A DNA stretch of 64,000 nucleotides from NCBI RefSeq assembly GCF_965656765.1, contig NZ_CBFHLV010000011.1:4161-68160 (forward strand), read 5' to 3'. This DNA is from Marivita sp965656765. Lineage in GTDB: Bacteria > Pseudomonadota > Alphaproteobacteria > Rhodobacterales > Rhodobacteraceae. Each line of letters starts with the position of its first letter. Position 1 is the stretch's first letter. The notes beneath the pieces are model-generated. The model was not told the DNA's origin. It searched no databases and saw only the letters and a program-made list of their open reading frames with translations. Of the stretch, positions 35,214 through 44,228 are shown piece by piece. The translations under genes were made by a program, and so were the position numbers.

Positions 35214-35987
35214 GTGACAGACACACCCGTTCTGGAAATTCGCAACCTGCACAAGCAGTACGGGAGCCTTGAGGTCATCAAGGGCGTCGATATCACAGCG
35301 CATCGCGGTGATGTGGTCTCGTTGATCGGATCGTCCGGATCGGGCAAATCAACCATCCTGCGCTGCGCCAACCTGCTCGAGGACAGCCAGCAGGGCGATA
35401 TCCTGTTCAAAGGCGAAGCGGTCACCTGGAAAGGCTCCGGCCTTGGCCGCCACCCCGCCGATCCCAAACAGGTGCTGCGCATCCGCACGAACTTGTCGAT
35501 GGTGTTCCAGCAGTTCAACCTTTGGGCCCATATGACGATCCTGCAAAACGTGATGGAAGCGCCGGTGACTGTGTTGGGTCGTGACAAGTCCGAAGCTGAA
35601 CACGCAGCCCGCAGTTATCTCGACAAGGTCGGCATCGGTGACAAGTCTGACGTCTATCCGGCGCAATTGTCCGGCGGACAACAACAACGCGCGGCGATTG
35701 CCCGCGCGCTTTGCATGGAGCCCGAAGCGCTTTTGTTCGACGAACCGACCTCGGCGCTTGACCCTGAACTGGAACAAGAGGTTGTCAGAGTTATCAAAGA
35801 TTTAGCGGCAGAAGGCCGAACCATGCTGATTGTCACACATGACATGAAAATGGCCCGCGACGTGAGCAACAACGTCGTGTTCCTGCATCAAGGCCTGATC
35901 GAAGAAGAAGGCGCACCGGACAATCTGTTCGGCGCACCAAAATCGGAACGATTGCGGGGGTTTCTGTCCTCCACAATGGCCGATTAA
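35214..35987 (+). CDS. Amino-acid-type ABC transporter ATP-binding protein
   Basis: ATPase of the HisP/GlnQ group, 257 residues from GTG 35214. Walker A is GSSGSGKST, the Q-loop lies in MVFQQFNLW, the signature is LSGGQQQRAAIARAL, Walker B is ALLFDEPTSALD and the switch His is in VTHD. First gene of a catabolic operon that also encodes a binding protein, two permeases, two glutamine-synthetase-like enzymes, an amidotransferase and an amine oxidase. The substrate is probably a polyamine or basic amino acid. Confidence 0.92.
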   Translation: MTDTPVLEIRNLHKQYGSLEVIKGVDITAHRGDVVSLIGSSGSGKSTILRCANLLEDSQQGDILFKGEAVTWKGSGLGRHPADPKQVLRIRTNLSMVFQQFNLWAHMTILQNVMEAPVTVLGRDKSEAEHAARSYLDKVGIGDKSDVYPAQLSGGQQQRAAIARALCMEPEALLFDEPTSALDPELEQEVVRVIKDLAAEGRTMLIVTHDMKMARDVSNNVVFLHQGLIEEEGAPDNLFGAPKSERLRGFLSSTMAD

Positions 35988-36015
35988 CCATTTAAGAAAC
36001 CGGGAGAACCTACCA

Positions 36016-36744
36016 ATGAAAAAGATCATCCTCGGCACAGTCGCATTCGCGCTGACTGCCTCGATGGCATTTGCCGAAAGCCACTCTGTTGTCCGTTTGG
36101 GCACCGAAGGTGCCTACCCTCCATATAACTTCATCAACGACGATGGCGAAGTCGACGGCTTTGAACGCGAACTTGGCGATGAGCTGTGCGCGCGCGCCGA
36201 ACTGACCTGCGAATGGGTCACCAACGAATGGGACAGCATCATTCCCAACCTCGTGGCTGGCAACTACGACACCATCATCGCGGGCATGTCGATCACCGAA
36301 GAGCGCGATGAAGTGATTGATTTCACTGCAAACTACACCCAACCTGACCCCTCCGCTTACCTCGCCCTTGATGGCGCGGATGTCGATTTTGAAGGCGGCG
36401 TGATCGCGGCGCAGGCTGGCACCATTCAGGCAGCACAGATCGCGTCCTCCGGCGCGACACTGGTCGAATTCGCGACGCCTGATGAAACCATCGCCGCCGT
36501 GCGTAGTGGTGAGGCAGATGCGGTTTTGGCCGACAAAGCATATCTGTCCCCGATCGCGGAAGAAAACGCTGATGTCGCCATCGTTGGCGATGACGTGCTT
36601 TTGGGCGGCGGCATCGGCATGGGCATCCGCGAAAGCGACACCGAATTGCGCGACAAGTTCACCGCAGCCATCGACTCAATGAAAGCGGACGGCTCACTTA
36701 ACGCGCTGATCGAAAAATGGCTGCCAGGATCGGCAACCTTCTAA
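36016..36744 (+). CDS. Periplasmic amino-acid/polyamine-type substrate-binding protein
   Basis: 242 residues with a cleavable signal peptide (KKIILGTVAFALTASMAFA). The mature domain is the family 3 solute-binding fold: VRLGTEGAYPPYNFINDDGE, GFERELGDELCARA, WDSIIPNLVAGNYDTIIAGMSIT. The ligand cannot be read with confidence, but it resembles lysine/arginine/ornithine-type proteins. GGGAG precedes the ATG. A strong hairpin follows the gene and probably keeps this part of the mRNA abundant. Confidence 0.92.
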   Translation: MKKIILGTVAFALTASMAFAESHSVVRLGTEGAYPPYNFINDDGEVDGFERELGDELCARAELTCEWVTNEWDSIIPNLVAGNYDTIIAGMSITEERDEVIDFTANYTQPDPSAYLALDGADVDFEGGVIAAQAGTIQAAQIASSGATLVEFATPDETIAAVRSGEADAVLADKAYLSPIAEENADVAIVGDDVLLGGGIGMGIRESDTELRDKFTAAIDSMKADGSLNALIEKWLPGSATF

Positions 36745-36754
36745 GAACAAACCC

Positions 36755-36784
36755 ATGAAGGGAGCGGTACGCTGCTCCCTTCAT
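36755..36784 (+). repeat. Intercistronic hairpin after the binding-protein gene
   Basis: ATGAAGGGAGC and GCTCCCTTCAT form a perfect 11-bp stem with an 8-base loop and no T-run. Position and form fit an mRNA-stabilising or partial-termination structure that raises binding-protein output over permeases. Confidence 0.75.
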
Positions 36785-36825
36785 CTTGCCGGATAAACTC
36801 ACTCCCACCTCCTCAGAGGCGCGCC

Positions 36826-37710
36826 ATTTTCAGCTTTTGCACAGATCCGGATACGCTCGGCACCTTCCAGTGGATGGCGTGCTATCTGACGACCGGAAAA
36901 CATATGGGCCTCTATTGGTCCTTCGGCACGGTCTTGCTTTTGCTTGCAATCACTGCCCCCACGGCTCTGGCTTTCGGCTTTGGCGGAGCGTCGGCTGCAC
37001 GTTCGAAAATCGCGCCGATCCGCTGGTTCGGTAAAGGCTATATTGCCATCGTGCGCGGTGTGCCGGACATTGCCTTTTTCCTCTTCTTCGTCCTGGCGCT
37101 CGATATCTTTTTCGAATGGGTCCGCCACGAAATCAAATGCCCGGGCTGGACCGACAGCATCTGGCAAGGCAATGATTTTGTTGTCTGCGACATCGCCAAA
37201 CTGCCGATGAACAATGCGCCGCAATGGGTCCATGAAACCTATGGCTTCTTCCTTGCAGTCCTGACTTTCGCCATTGTTTTTGGAGCATTCGCAGCCAATG
37301 TGCTTTATGGCGCCATGCGAGCCGTACCGCACAACCAGTTGGAAACGGCCGAGGCATACGGCATGTCACGCCGACAAGTCTACTGGCGCATCCTTGTCCC
37401 GCAGATGTGGGTCTTTGCCCTGCCCGGCCTGTCCAACCTTTGGCTGGTACTGATCAAGGCTACGCCGCTTTTGTTCCTGCTTGGCGTTGAGGACATTGTT
37501 TACTGGGCCCGCGAATTGGGCGGTGCGAAGACACCACGCTTTACCGATTATCCGCATCCCGACTGGCGCATGTGGTACTTCCTCGGGCTGTTGATCTTCT
37601 ACCTCGCCTTTACGCGCGTGTCAGAGATCGTACTCGACAAGCTGATGCTGAAGCTCACGCATGGACAGGCCACTATGGGCGGCGACGCACAGCGAAAGGC
37701 TGCAGCATGA
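36826..37710 (+). CDS. Amino-acid ABC transporter permease, start codon uncertain (possible ATT)
   Basis: HisMQ-type permease. The conventional start would be ATG 36874 (MACYL, 278 residues) but no ribosome site precedes it. The frame is open upstream and encodes IFSFCTDPDTLGTFQW in natural continuity, and ATT 36826 has AGAGG at 36815-36819, six bases before it. There is no in-frame ATG, GTG or TTG between the previous stop codon and 36874. Features: GKGYIAIVRGVPDIAFFLFF, the EAA loop NQLETAEAYGMSRRQVYWRILVPQ, and several membrane helices. The end overlaps the next permease by ATGA. Confidence 0.8.
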   Translation: MFSFCTDPDTLGTFQWMACYLTTGKHMGLYWSFGTVLLLLAITAPTALAFGFGGASAARSKIAPIRWFGKGYIAIVRGVPDIAFFLFFVLALDIFFEWVRHEIKCPGWTDSIWQGNDFVVCDIAKLPMNNAPQWVHETYGFFLAVLTFAIVFGAFAANVLYGAMRAVPHNQLETAEAYGMSRRQVYWRILVPQMWVFALPGLSNLWLVLIKATPLLFLLGVEDIVYWARELGGAKTPRFTDYPHPDWRMWYFLGLLIFYLAFTRVSEIVLDKLMLKLTHGQATMGGDAQRKAAA

Positions 37711-38513
37711 GCTGCTGGGAAACCATCGCCGATTACGGTTTGCGATCCATTGGTATTGGCGAACGAGTTCTACCGCGCGAGGGTTTCACATTATGCCAGC
37801 AGTTTACCCTGATCGGGTCTGGCATGTTGTGGAACATTTATTTCGGCGTTCTGGCGCTTAGCGCGGGCTTCTTTCTTGCCACCGGGGTGGCCTTGGGCAA
37901 GGCATCGAACAACTATCTGTTGCGCAAAGCCAGTGCGTGGTTCATTTTCCTTTTTCGCGGATCGCCGCTTTTTATCCAGTTCTTCTTTGCCTATTTCCTA
38001 TTCCTTTCACTCAAACCGGTCTCACCGATCTTTGACCCGTTCACCGCCGCATGGCTGGGAGCGCTAATCGTTTTGTTCCTCAACACTGCGGCCTATTCCG
38101 GAGAAATCTTCTACGGCGCACTACAGTCTGTTCCGCGCGGTGACATCGAAGCAGCCGACGCCTATGGTATGATCGGCTGGGCACGGTTCAAACGGGTCAC
38201 ATGGCCCACCATGCTGCGGCTTGCGTGGCCTGCCTACACAAACGAGGCGATCTTTCTCTTCCATGCAACCACGCTGGTCTACTTTTCAGGCTTTCCCGCA
38301 TGGCAACAACGGGGAGACGCGCTGTATTACGCGAATTTCTTTGCTGACAAGACGTTCAATCCGTTCATTCCATATCCAATTCTGGCCTTCTATTTCATCA
38401 TTCTGACCCTTCTCATCATCAGCTTGTTTGGCCTGATCAATCGCCGCCTCAACCGCCACCTTCCGCAAGAAGCGCGCACCAAGATGAAGCTCAAGCTAAA
38501 CGTTATCCGTTAA
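37707..38513 (+). CDS. Amino-acid ABC transporter permease
   Basis: Second permease of the importer, 268 residues, from ATG 37707 within the stop of the first. It has five to six hydrophobic helices, FRGSPLFIQFFFAYFLF, and the EAA loop GDIEAADAYGMIGWARFKRVTWPTML that contacts the ATPase. The first 25 residues are hydrophilic and cysteine-containing. It forms a heterodimer with the preceding permease by analogy with HisQM. Confidence 0.9.
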   Translation: MSCWETIADYGLRSIGIGERVLPREGFTLCQQFTLIGSGMLWNIYFGVLALSAGFFLATGVALGKASNNYLLRKASAWFIFLFRGSPLFIQFFFAYFLFLSLKPVSPIFDPFTAAWLGALIVLFLNTAAYSGEIFYGALQSVPRGDIEAADAYGMIGWARFKRVTWPTMLRLAWPAYTNEAIFLFHATTLVYFSGFPAWQQRGDALYYANFFADKTFNPFIPYPILAFYFIILTLLIISLFGLINRRLNRHLPQEARTKMKLKLNVIR

Positions 38514-38582
38514 CGAACCCTTGCCATTCGCCTATGCAAACGGGTATTTCTAAATTTGATCAAATTTCGAAACGGCACCCAA

Positions 38583-39929
38583 ATGGACACCCATATTCGC
38601 AACTGGCTTCGCAAAAATCCGCAGGTCCGAACCATTCGCGTCGCGGCGTCCGACCTTAATGGTCAGGCGCGTGGCAAACGTGTGCCCGCGCGCTTTGCCG
38701 ACAAGGTTCTTGATGGCGGCACACGGTTTCCGTTGTCAGTTCTGAACCTTGATATCTGGGGCGAAGACATCGACGACAGCCCTCTGGTGTTCGAGGCTGG
38801 TGATGCTGATGGAGTGCTCTGGCCCACCGGGCGCGGCTTCGTACCAATGCCGTGGCTTGAGGCGCCCAGCGCATTGCTCCCCCTGTGGATGTTCCGCGAA
38901 ACCGGTGAGCCCTACGAGGGCGATCCGCGCCACGCACTGAATGCCGTCGTCGAACGTTACAAAGCTCGCGGTCTGACCCCGGTGGTTGCGATGGAGCTTG
39001 AGTTTTTTCTAATTGATGACAGCACTCGCAATCTTCAGGTGCCCGCATCACCCCGGTCGGGCAAGCGCCGCAAGGCGGGCGAGATCCTGTCGATCCGACT
39101 GATCGACCAGTTCGACCGCTTTTTCACCGATCTTTACGACGCCTGCGAGGCGATGGACATCCCTGCTGATACGGTGATTTCCGAGGCTGGTCTGGGCCAG
39201 TTCGAAATGAACCTGATGCATTGCGACGACGCCCTTCGCGCAGCAGATGACGCATGGCTCTTCAAGATGCTGGTTAAGGGCCTGGCACGCCGCCATGGGT
39301 TTGCAGCGTCTTTCATGGCGAAACCTTATCCGGACTATTCCGGCTCGGGCATGCACACGCATTTTTCGGTGCTCGATAAAAACGGCAAGAACGTCTTCGA
39401 CGACGGCGGTCCTAAAGGCACCGACATGCTGCACCACGCAATCGCAGGCTGTCTGAATGGCATGTACGACAGCACGCTGCTTTTTGCACCGCATTGGAAC
39501 AGCTATGATCGTCTGGTGCCCGAGGCGCACGCGCCTACCGGCATCGCGTGGGCATATGAAAACCGCACCGCCGCGATCCGCGTGCCGTCGGGCAGCACGT
39601 CCGCGCGCCGCATTGAACACCGCGTGGCAGGTGGCGATGTAAACCCCTACCTGACGCTGGCTGCGATTCTTGGTGCGGCATTGACCGGCATTGAAGACGG
39701 CAAGGCGCCGCCCGATCCGGTCAAGGGCAACGCCTACGCGCTTGACCTGCCGCGCATTCCCAGCGAATGGGCCCCGGCGATTTCCGCGTTCGAGAACAGT
39801 AAGATCATCCCGCGAATCTTCCACGAAGAGATGATCCGCAACCTTGTCCTGACCAAAAAGCAGGAACGCCATTACATGGACGAACTCACCCCGGCCGAAC
39901 GGGTCGAAATATACCTCGACACGGTCTGA
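38583..39929 (+). CDS. Glutamine synthetase-like gamma-glutamyl ligase
   Basis: 448 residues of the glutamine synthetase superfamily, branch of gamma-glutamylpolyamine synthetases (PuuA/GlnT-like). ATG 38583 is preferred to an upstream in-frame start. The metal and ATP motifs are present: VAMELEFFL, SEAGLGQFEMNL, FMAKPYPDYSGSGMHTHFS and YENRTAAIRVP. The adenylylation site and length of GlnA are lacking, so ammonia assimilation is unlikely. It probably glutamylates the amine taken up by the adjacent importer. Confidence 0.85.
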   Translation: MDTHIRNWLRKNPQVRTIRVAASDLNGQARGKRVPARFADKVLDGGTRFPLSVLNLDIWGEDIDDSPLVFEAGDADGVLWPTGRGFVPMPWLEAPSALLPLWMFRETGEPYEGDPRHALNAVVERYKARGLTPVVAMELEFFLIDDSTRNLQVPASPRSGKRRKAGEILSIRLIDQFDRFFTDLYDACEAMDIPADTVISEAGLGQFEMNLMHCDDALRAADDAWLFKMLVKGLARRHGFAASFMAKPYPDYSGSGMHTHFSVLDKNGKNVFDDGGPKGTDMLHHAIAGCLNGMYDSTLLFAPHWNSYDRLVPEAHAPTGIAWAYENRTAAIRVPSGSTSARRIEHRVAGGDVNPYLTLAAILGAALTGIEDGKAPPDPVKGNAYALDLPRIPSEWAPAISAFENSKIIPRIFHEEMIRNLVLTKKQERHYMDELTPAERVEIYLDTV

Positions 39930-39991
39930 AGCACACCTTGCCCGCCGCTGGGCAAGCGCATAGCTTAGGGCCACAAACACCTTGGTGCCTC

Positions 39992-40675
39992 ATGAAAATC
40001 GGAATTCTGCAAACGGGTCTGGCACCGGACGAGCTTAAAGGCACGTTCGGCGAGTATCCCGGATTCTTCGAACGTCTGCTGTCGAACAAGGGCTTCACCT
40101 TTGAAAGCTGGTCGGTGGTTGAAAACGTCTTTCCAACCGGGCCAGAGGACGCCGATGGCTGGCTCATCACAGGATCAAAGCACGGCGCGTACGAGGATCA
40201 CCCTTGGATACCGCCACTGGAACAACTGATCCGCGATATCGTCGCAGCTGATCGTCCATTGATTGGAGTGTGTTTCGGCCACCAGATCATCGCGCAGGCT
40301 CTTGGCGGAAAGGTCGAAAAATACGAAGGCGGCTGGGTCGTCGGCCAGCAAACCTATGATTTCGGCGGCGACAGCATGACCATCAACGCTTGGCATCAGG
40401 ATCAGGTGATCACCGCGCCCGAAGGCGCACAGGTCTTGGCCAGCGGCACTCATTGCGCCAATGCAGCCCTGCTTTATCCTGGCAAAGCCTTCACCGTGCA
40501 GCCGCATCCCGAATACGGGGACGACTTCATCAAAGGCCTTATCGAAACACGCGGGCCGGGTGTGGTTCCTGATGATCTGATGCAGGACGCCAAGTCCCGC
40601 ATGGGCCAACCGCTCGACAATGGCCGCATGGCCGATCAATTCGCCAAATTTTTCCTCGAAGGGACTCTCGCATGA
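39992..40675 (+). CDS. Class I glutamine amidotransferase/gamma-glutamyl hydrolase-like protein
   Basis: 227-residue GATase1 domain from ATG 39992. The nucleophile Cys lies in IGVCFGHQIIAQALGG and the His-Glu pair in VQPHPEY. In gamma-glutamyl polyamine routes a hydrolase (PuuD) frees the amino acid from its glutamyl conjugate. This protein could fill that place, but it is of the GuaA-like class rather than the peptidase C26 class of PuuD. The ATGA overlap with the next ligase gene supports a shared pathway. Confidence 0.82.
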   Translation: MKIGILQTGLAPDELKGTFGEYPGFFERLLSNKGFTFESWSVVENVFPTGPEDADGWLITGSKHGAYEDHPWIPPLEQLIRDIVAADRPLIGVCFGHQIIAQALGGKVEKYEGGWVVGQQTYDFGGDSMTINAWHQDQVITAPEGAQVLASGTHCANAALLYPGKAFTVQPHPEYGDDFIKGLIETRGPGVVPDDLMQDAKSRMGQPLDNGRMADQFAKFFLEGTLA

Positions 40676-42036
40676 CCGACTGGACAGACAGCCTCCCGGA
40701 CTCGGCCCGCGCGTTCCTAGAAGGCCGCAGGTTGGACGAGGTCGAATGCATCATTGCCGACCTGCCCGGCATTGCTCGGGGTAAAGCGGTACCTGCGTCG
40801 AAATTCGCGCGGCAGGAGTACTTTCACCTGCCAGATTCGATCTTTTTTCAAACCATCACTGGCGATTGGGGCGAAGCCGCCGACGAAGACGATGGCGGCT
40901 TTATCGAACGCGACATGATCCTGAAGCCCGACATGAGCACCGCCACCGCCGCCCCTTGGACAGGCGATTGGACGTTACAGGTCATCCACGACGCCTATGA
41001 TCGCAAGGGCAATGCAGTTCCCTATGCACCGCGCAACGTGCTCAAACGTGTGGTGCAGCTTTACCATGATCAGGGGTGGGAACCGGTCGTTGCCCCCGAG
41101 ATGGAGTTCTTTCTGACTGCCCGCAATCTTGATCCGGCCAAAGCTATTGAGCCGATGATGGGCCGCTCGGGTCGCCCTGCCGCGGCGCGTCAGGCCTATT
41201 CGATGACCGCGGTTGACGAATTTGGGCCGGTGATCGACGACATCTACGACTTTGCAGAGGCACAAGGCTTTGAAATTGACGGCATCACCCAGGAAGGGGG
41301 CGCCGGACAATTAGAGATCAACCTGCTCCACGGCGACCCGGTCAAGCTGGCTGACGAGGTGTTCTACTTCAAACGCCTGATCCGCGAAGCCGCATTGCGG
41401 CACGATTGCTTTGCCACGTTCATGGCCAAACCGATCGAGAACGAGCCAGGCAGCGCCATGCATATCCACCATTCGATCATGGACATGGAAACCGGGAGAA
41501 ACATCTTTTCCGGACCACAAGGCGGGGAAACAGATGCCTTCTTCCATTTCATCGGTGGGTTGCAAACCTACACGCCTGCCGCGATCGCGGTGCTGGCCCC
41601 ATACGTGAACAGCTACCGCCGGTATGTCAAAGAACACGCGGCACCGATCAACCTGGCTTGGGGCCGGGACAACCGCACAACCGGCATCCGCATTCCCCTG
41701 TCGGGCCCAGACAGTCGCCGCGTTGAAAACCGATTGGCCGGCATGGACTGCAATCCTTATCTTGGTATCGCAGCCTCGTTGGCGTGCGGCTATCTTGGGT
41801 TGATGAATGAAAAATGGCCATCCAAACCGCTCAAGAAAGACGCGTATGAGGGCGAGGCAGATATCCCGCAGGTCTTGGGTCAGGCACTGCAACTATTCGA
41901 AGAGGCAACCGAGTTGCATTCGATTTTGGGTGAAGATTTTTGCCGCGTTTATTCCATCGTGAAACGCACCGAATACGAAGAGTTTTTGCAGGTCATCAGC
42001 CCGTGGGAACGCGAGCATTTGTTGTTGAACGTCTGA
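40672..42036 (+). CDS. Second glutamine synthetase-like gamma-glutamyl ligase
   Basis: 454 residues, clearly of the same superfamily as the gene at 38583 but only distantly similar. Motifs are VAPEMEFFL, TQEGGAGQLEINLLHGD, FMAKPIENEPGSAMHIHHS and WGRDNRTTGIRIP. The N-terminus contains a RGKAVPASKF motif as in PuuA-type enzymes. Two ligases in one operon suggest two substrates or a hetero-oligomer. Translation is coupled to the amidotransferase gene. Confidence 0.85.
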   Translation: MTDWTDSLPDSARAFLEGRRLDEVECIIADLPGIARGKAVPASKFARQEYFHLPDSIFFQTITGDWGEAADEDDGGFIERDMILKPDMSTATAAPWTGDWTLQVIHDAYDRKGNAVPYAPRNVLKRVVQLYHDQGWEPVVAPEMEFFLTARNLDPAKAIEPMMGRSGRPAAARQAYSMTAVDEFGPVIDDIYDFAEAQGFEIDGITQEGGAGQLEINLLHGDPVKLADEVFYFKRLIREAALRHDCFATFMAKPIENEPGSAMHIHHSIMDMETGRNIFSGPQGGETDAFFHFIGGLQTYTPAAIAVLAPYVNSYRRYVKEHAAPINLAWGRDNRTTGIRIPLSGPDSRRVENRLAGMDCNPYLGIAASLACGYLGLMNEKWPSKPLKKDAYEGEADIPQVLGQALQLFEEATELHSILGEDFCRVYSIVKRTEYEEFLQVISPWEREHLLLNV

Positions 42037-42059
42037 TCAATGGACATCGAACCGGCTGC

Positions 42060-42117
42060 GCCGGTCCGATCAGTTGGGGGGCCAGCCCCCCAATCCCCCC
42101 GAGGTATTATGAACCAA
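42060..42117 (+). repeat. REP-like Roseobacter intergenic element (copy 2)
   Basis: A perfect hairpin TTGGGGGG / CCCCCCAA with loop CCAG (42074-42093) is followed by TCCCCCCGAGGTATTATG and ACCAAAGAAG. The order matches the element at 13822-13910: stem, C-run, CGA(A/G)GTAT, CAAA. It lies in the 100-base gap between the ligase and the oxidase. Confidence 0.6.
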
Positions 42118-42136
42118 AGAAGCACAGGATCGCACT

Positions 42137-43441
42137 TTGAACCTTCTGTTCAGCAATGACAAACGCGGGGAGTATCCGCAAAGCTGGTACGCCGCGACCG
42201 CAACGCCATTAAAACCGTTTGCGCCCATGCAGGGCGAAAACCGCGCCGATGTCTGTATTATCGGGGCCGGGTATACAGGCCTGTCGGCCGCGTTGCACTT
42301 GGCGGAAATGGGCGCGGATGTTGTTCTGCTGGATGCGCATCGTGTCGGTTTTGGAGCCTCCGGTCGCAATGGCGGGCAGCTTGGATCCGGGCAACGGCAG
42401 GATCAAATCACGCTTGAGAAGATGGTGGGCGATGATGCCGCGCGCTATTTGTGGGATCTGGGCGAAGACGCAAAAGATTTGGTGCGCGGCCTGATCGCCA
42501 AGTATGATATCGATTGCTACCTCAAAGATGGCATCGCATGGGCTGCGTCGCGCCCTGCCGATGTGGCCGACCTGCATGACTATGCCGCCCATCTGAACAC
42601 GCGGTACGGCTATGACCAGATCAAGCCACTCGACAAAGATGCGTTTCATGCGCTTTGCCCATCGCCCGATTATGTCGGCGGTACGCTTGATATGGGGGCG
42701 GCCCACCTGCACCCCTTGCGATTGGCGCTTGGGCTGGCCGAGGCTTCGGCAAAGGCGGGCGTCCGCATCCACGAACGGAGCCATGTGCACGAGGTCAAAC
42801 ACGGAACCACGGTCACCGTTCGTACCGATGCAGGTCATGTGGTGGCGGATCACGTGATCTTGGCCGGGAACGGATATCTGGGCGGGCTTGACCGGCAGGT
42901 CACGTCGCGCGTCATGCCGATCAACAATTACGTAGTCGCCACCGAACCCCTAGGCGACGAAGCCGCTCGTGTGCTGACGCAGGATGTGGCTGTCGCGGAT
43001 TCGCGCTTTGTCGTCAATTACTTCCGGCTCAGTCACGACAAGCGTCTGATTTTCGGCGGTGGTGAGACATATGGCTACCGGTTCCCGTCAGATATACCCG
43101 CCTTGGTTCGCAAACCGCTGACCACGATCTTCCCGCATCTGCGCGATGTGAGGATCGACCATGCCTGGGGTGGCACGCTGGCGATCACGATCAAACGCAT
43201 GCCCTATCTCGCCCGCGTGCGGCCCAATATCCTGTCAGCCTCCGGATATTCCGGCCACGGCGTCGGCAACGCCATTCAGGCCGGAAAGCTGCTCGCCGAA
43301 GCAACGCGCGGCCCGTCCGAAGGGTTTGCTGCCTTCAACACCATCCCTCACACGCCATTCCCCGGTGGCGGATTGATGCGCACACCGATCTTATCGCTGG
43401 CCATGACGTGGTACGCGATGCGCGACCGGTTGGGTATTTGA
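42137..43441 (+). CDS. FAD-dependent amine oxidoreductase (PuuB/OrdL-like)
   Basis: 434 residues of the DAO family, closest in form to gamma-glutamylputrescine oxidase. The start is TTG 42137, seven bases after AGGA, and gives NLLFSNDKRGEYPQSWYAAT, the usual start of this group. FAD motif: VCIIGAGYTGLSAALHLAEMG, then GFGASGRNGGQLGSGQR. GYSGHGVGNAIQAGKLLAEA is the C-terminal FAD contact. It would oxidise the glutamylated amine made by the upstream ligases to an aldehyde. No aldehyde dehydrogenase follows in this window. Confidence 0.88.
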   Translation: MNLLFSNDKRGEYPQSWYAATATPLKPFAPMQGENRADVCIIGAGYTGLSAALHLAEMGADVVLLDAHRVGFGASGRNGGQLGSGQRQDQITLEKMVGDDAARYLWDLGEDAKDLVRGLIAKYDIDCYLKDGIAWAASRPADVADLHDYAAHLNTRYGYDQIKPLDKDAFHALCPSPDYVGGTLDMGAAHLHPLRLALGLAEASAKAGVRIHERSHVHEVKHGTTVTVRTDAGHVVADHVILAGNGYLGGLDRQVTSRVMPINNYVVATEPLGDEAARVLTQDVAVADSRFVVNYFRLSHDKRLIFGGGETYGYRFPSDIPALVRKPLTTIFPHLRDVRIDHAWGGTLAITIKRMPYLARVRPNILSASGYSGHGVGNAIQAGKLLAEATRGPSEGFAAFNTIPHTPFPGGGLMRTPILSLAMTWYAMRDRLGI

Positions 43442-43482
43442 CCCCAGTCTCAAAGCCGCCCCACACAAGATCGAGCGCCGGA

Positions 43483-44061
43483 TTACTTGTCGAGTTTCGA
43501 CAGTTTTTTCTGAAGCTCGGCCAGCTGTGTCTTGATCGCGTCAAGGTCGTCAGTGTCCGACCCCGCCTCTGGCGAGGCGCCGGGCGTTTCGCTTTCATCC
43601 GGCGAAGGCCCCGACCAATTCGCAGACATCCCACCAGTCATCGCCTTGAGAAACGCTTCTTGCTGCGCCTGAATGGCCTCAAACCCCGGAACGCCCGACA
43701 TAGGGTTGGTCTTGCCCATGTTTTCCATCCATTTGGATTGGCTGTCGCGGAACATCTCAAAGCTTGCCGCAAGGAATTGCGGCACCGCACTGGTCGCAGT
43801 GGTGGTGTAGCTGCGCACCAGATCGTTCAGCACATTGGTAGGTAAAACGCTTTCCCCACGGCTTTCGTGCTCTGCGATGATCTGCAACAGGTACTGACGC
43901 GTCAGGTCATCCCCGGATTTAAGATCGACAATCTTGACCTCACGACCACCGCGAATGAACCCAGCGATATCTTCCAATGTCACATAATCGGATGTTTCGG
44001 TATTATAGAGACGCCGGCTCGCGTAGCGCTTGATTAGTAGCGGTTTTTGGTCTTCGGCCAA
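43483..44061 (-). CDS. phaR: Polyhydroxyalkanoate synthesis repressor PhaR
   Basis: 192-residue DNA- and PHA-binding repressor of storage-granule genes. The start is TTG 44061: GGGGAGGGG stands five bases upstream, and homology starts with PLLIKRYASRRLYNTETSDYVTLEDIA, the PHB/PHA accumulation DNA-binding domain. A second domain (SVLPTNVLNDLVRSY) and an acidic coiled tail (about 150-192) follow. A CTGC-N3-GCAG site 26 bases upstream implies autoregulation. Confidence 0.93.
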   Translation of the reverse strand: MAEDQKPLLIKRYASRRLYNTETSDYVTLEDIAGFIRGGREVKIVDLKSGDDLTRQYLLQIIAEHESRGESVLPTNVLNDLVRSYTTTATSAVPQFLAASFEMFRDSQSKWMENMGKTNPMSGVPGFEAIQAQQEAFLKAMTGGMSANWSGPSPDESETPGASPEAGSDTDDLDAIKTQLAELQKKLSKLDK

Positions 44062-44086
44062 GGTGTCCCCTCCCCGGAATACTTTG

Positions 44087-44097
44087 CTGCATTGCAG
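44087..44097 (-). promoter_or_regulatory. PhaR-type operator upstream of phaR
   Basis: CTGCATTGCAG matches CTGC-N3-GCAG exactly and lies 26 bases before the phaR start. The motif is that described for PhaR of Rhodobacter sphaeroides. Confidence 0.75.
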
Positions 44098-44143
44098 CCT
44101 ACGCACATGCAGCACAAAAAGAAAGCATTGCTGACATCTTCAC

Positions 44144-44180
44144 AAAACAAAAAAAGGCCGGACTCACAAGGAGCCCGGCC
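44144..44180 (-). terminator. Intrinsic terminator after phaP
   Basis: On the minus strand GGCCGGGCTC and GAGTCCGGCC form a stem with one mismatch, followed by a T-run (A-run at 44144-44155 on the plus strand). It ends the phaP transcript before phaR. Confidence 0.85.
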
Positions 44181-44228
44181 AGAATATAGCGTTCCAATTT
44201 GGGAGGAGAGAACGCTAATCCTTAAAGC

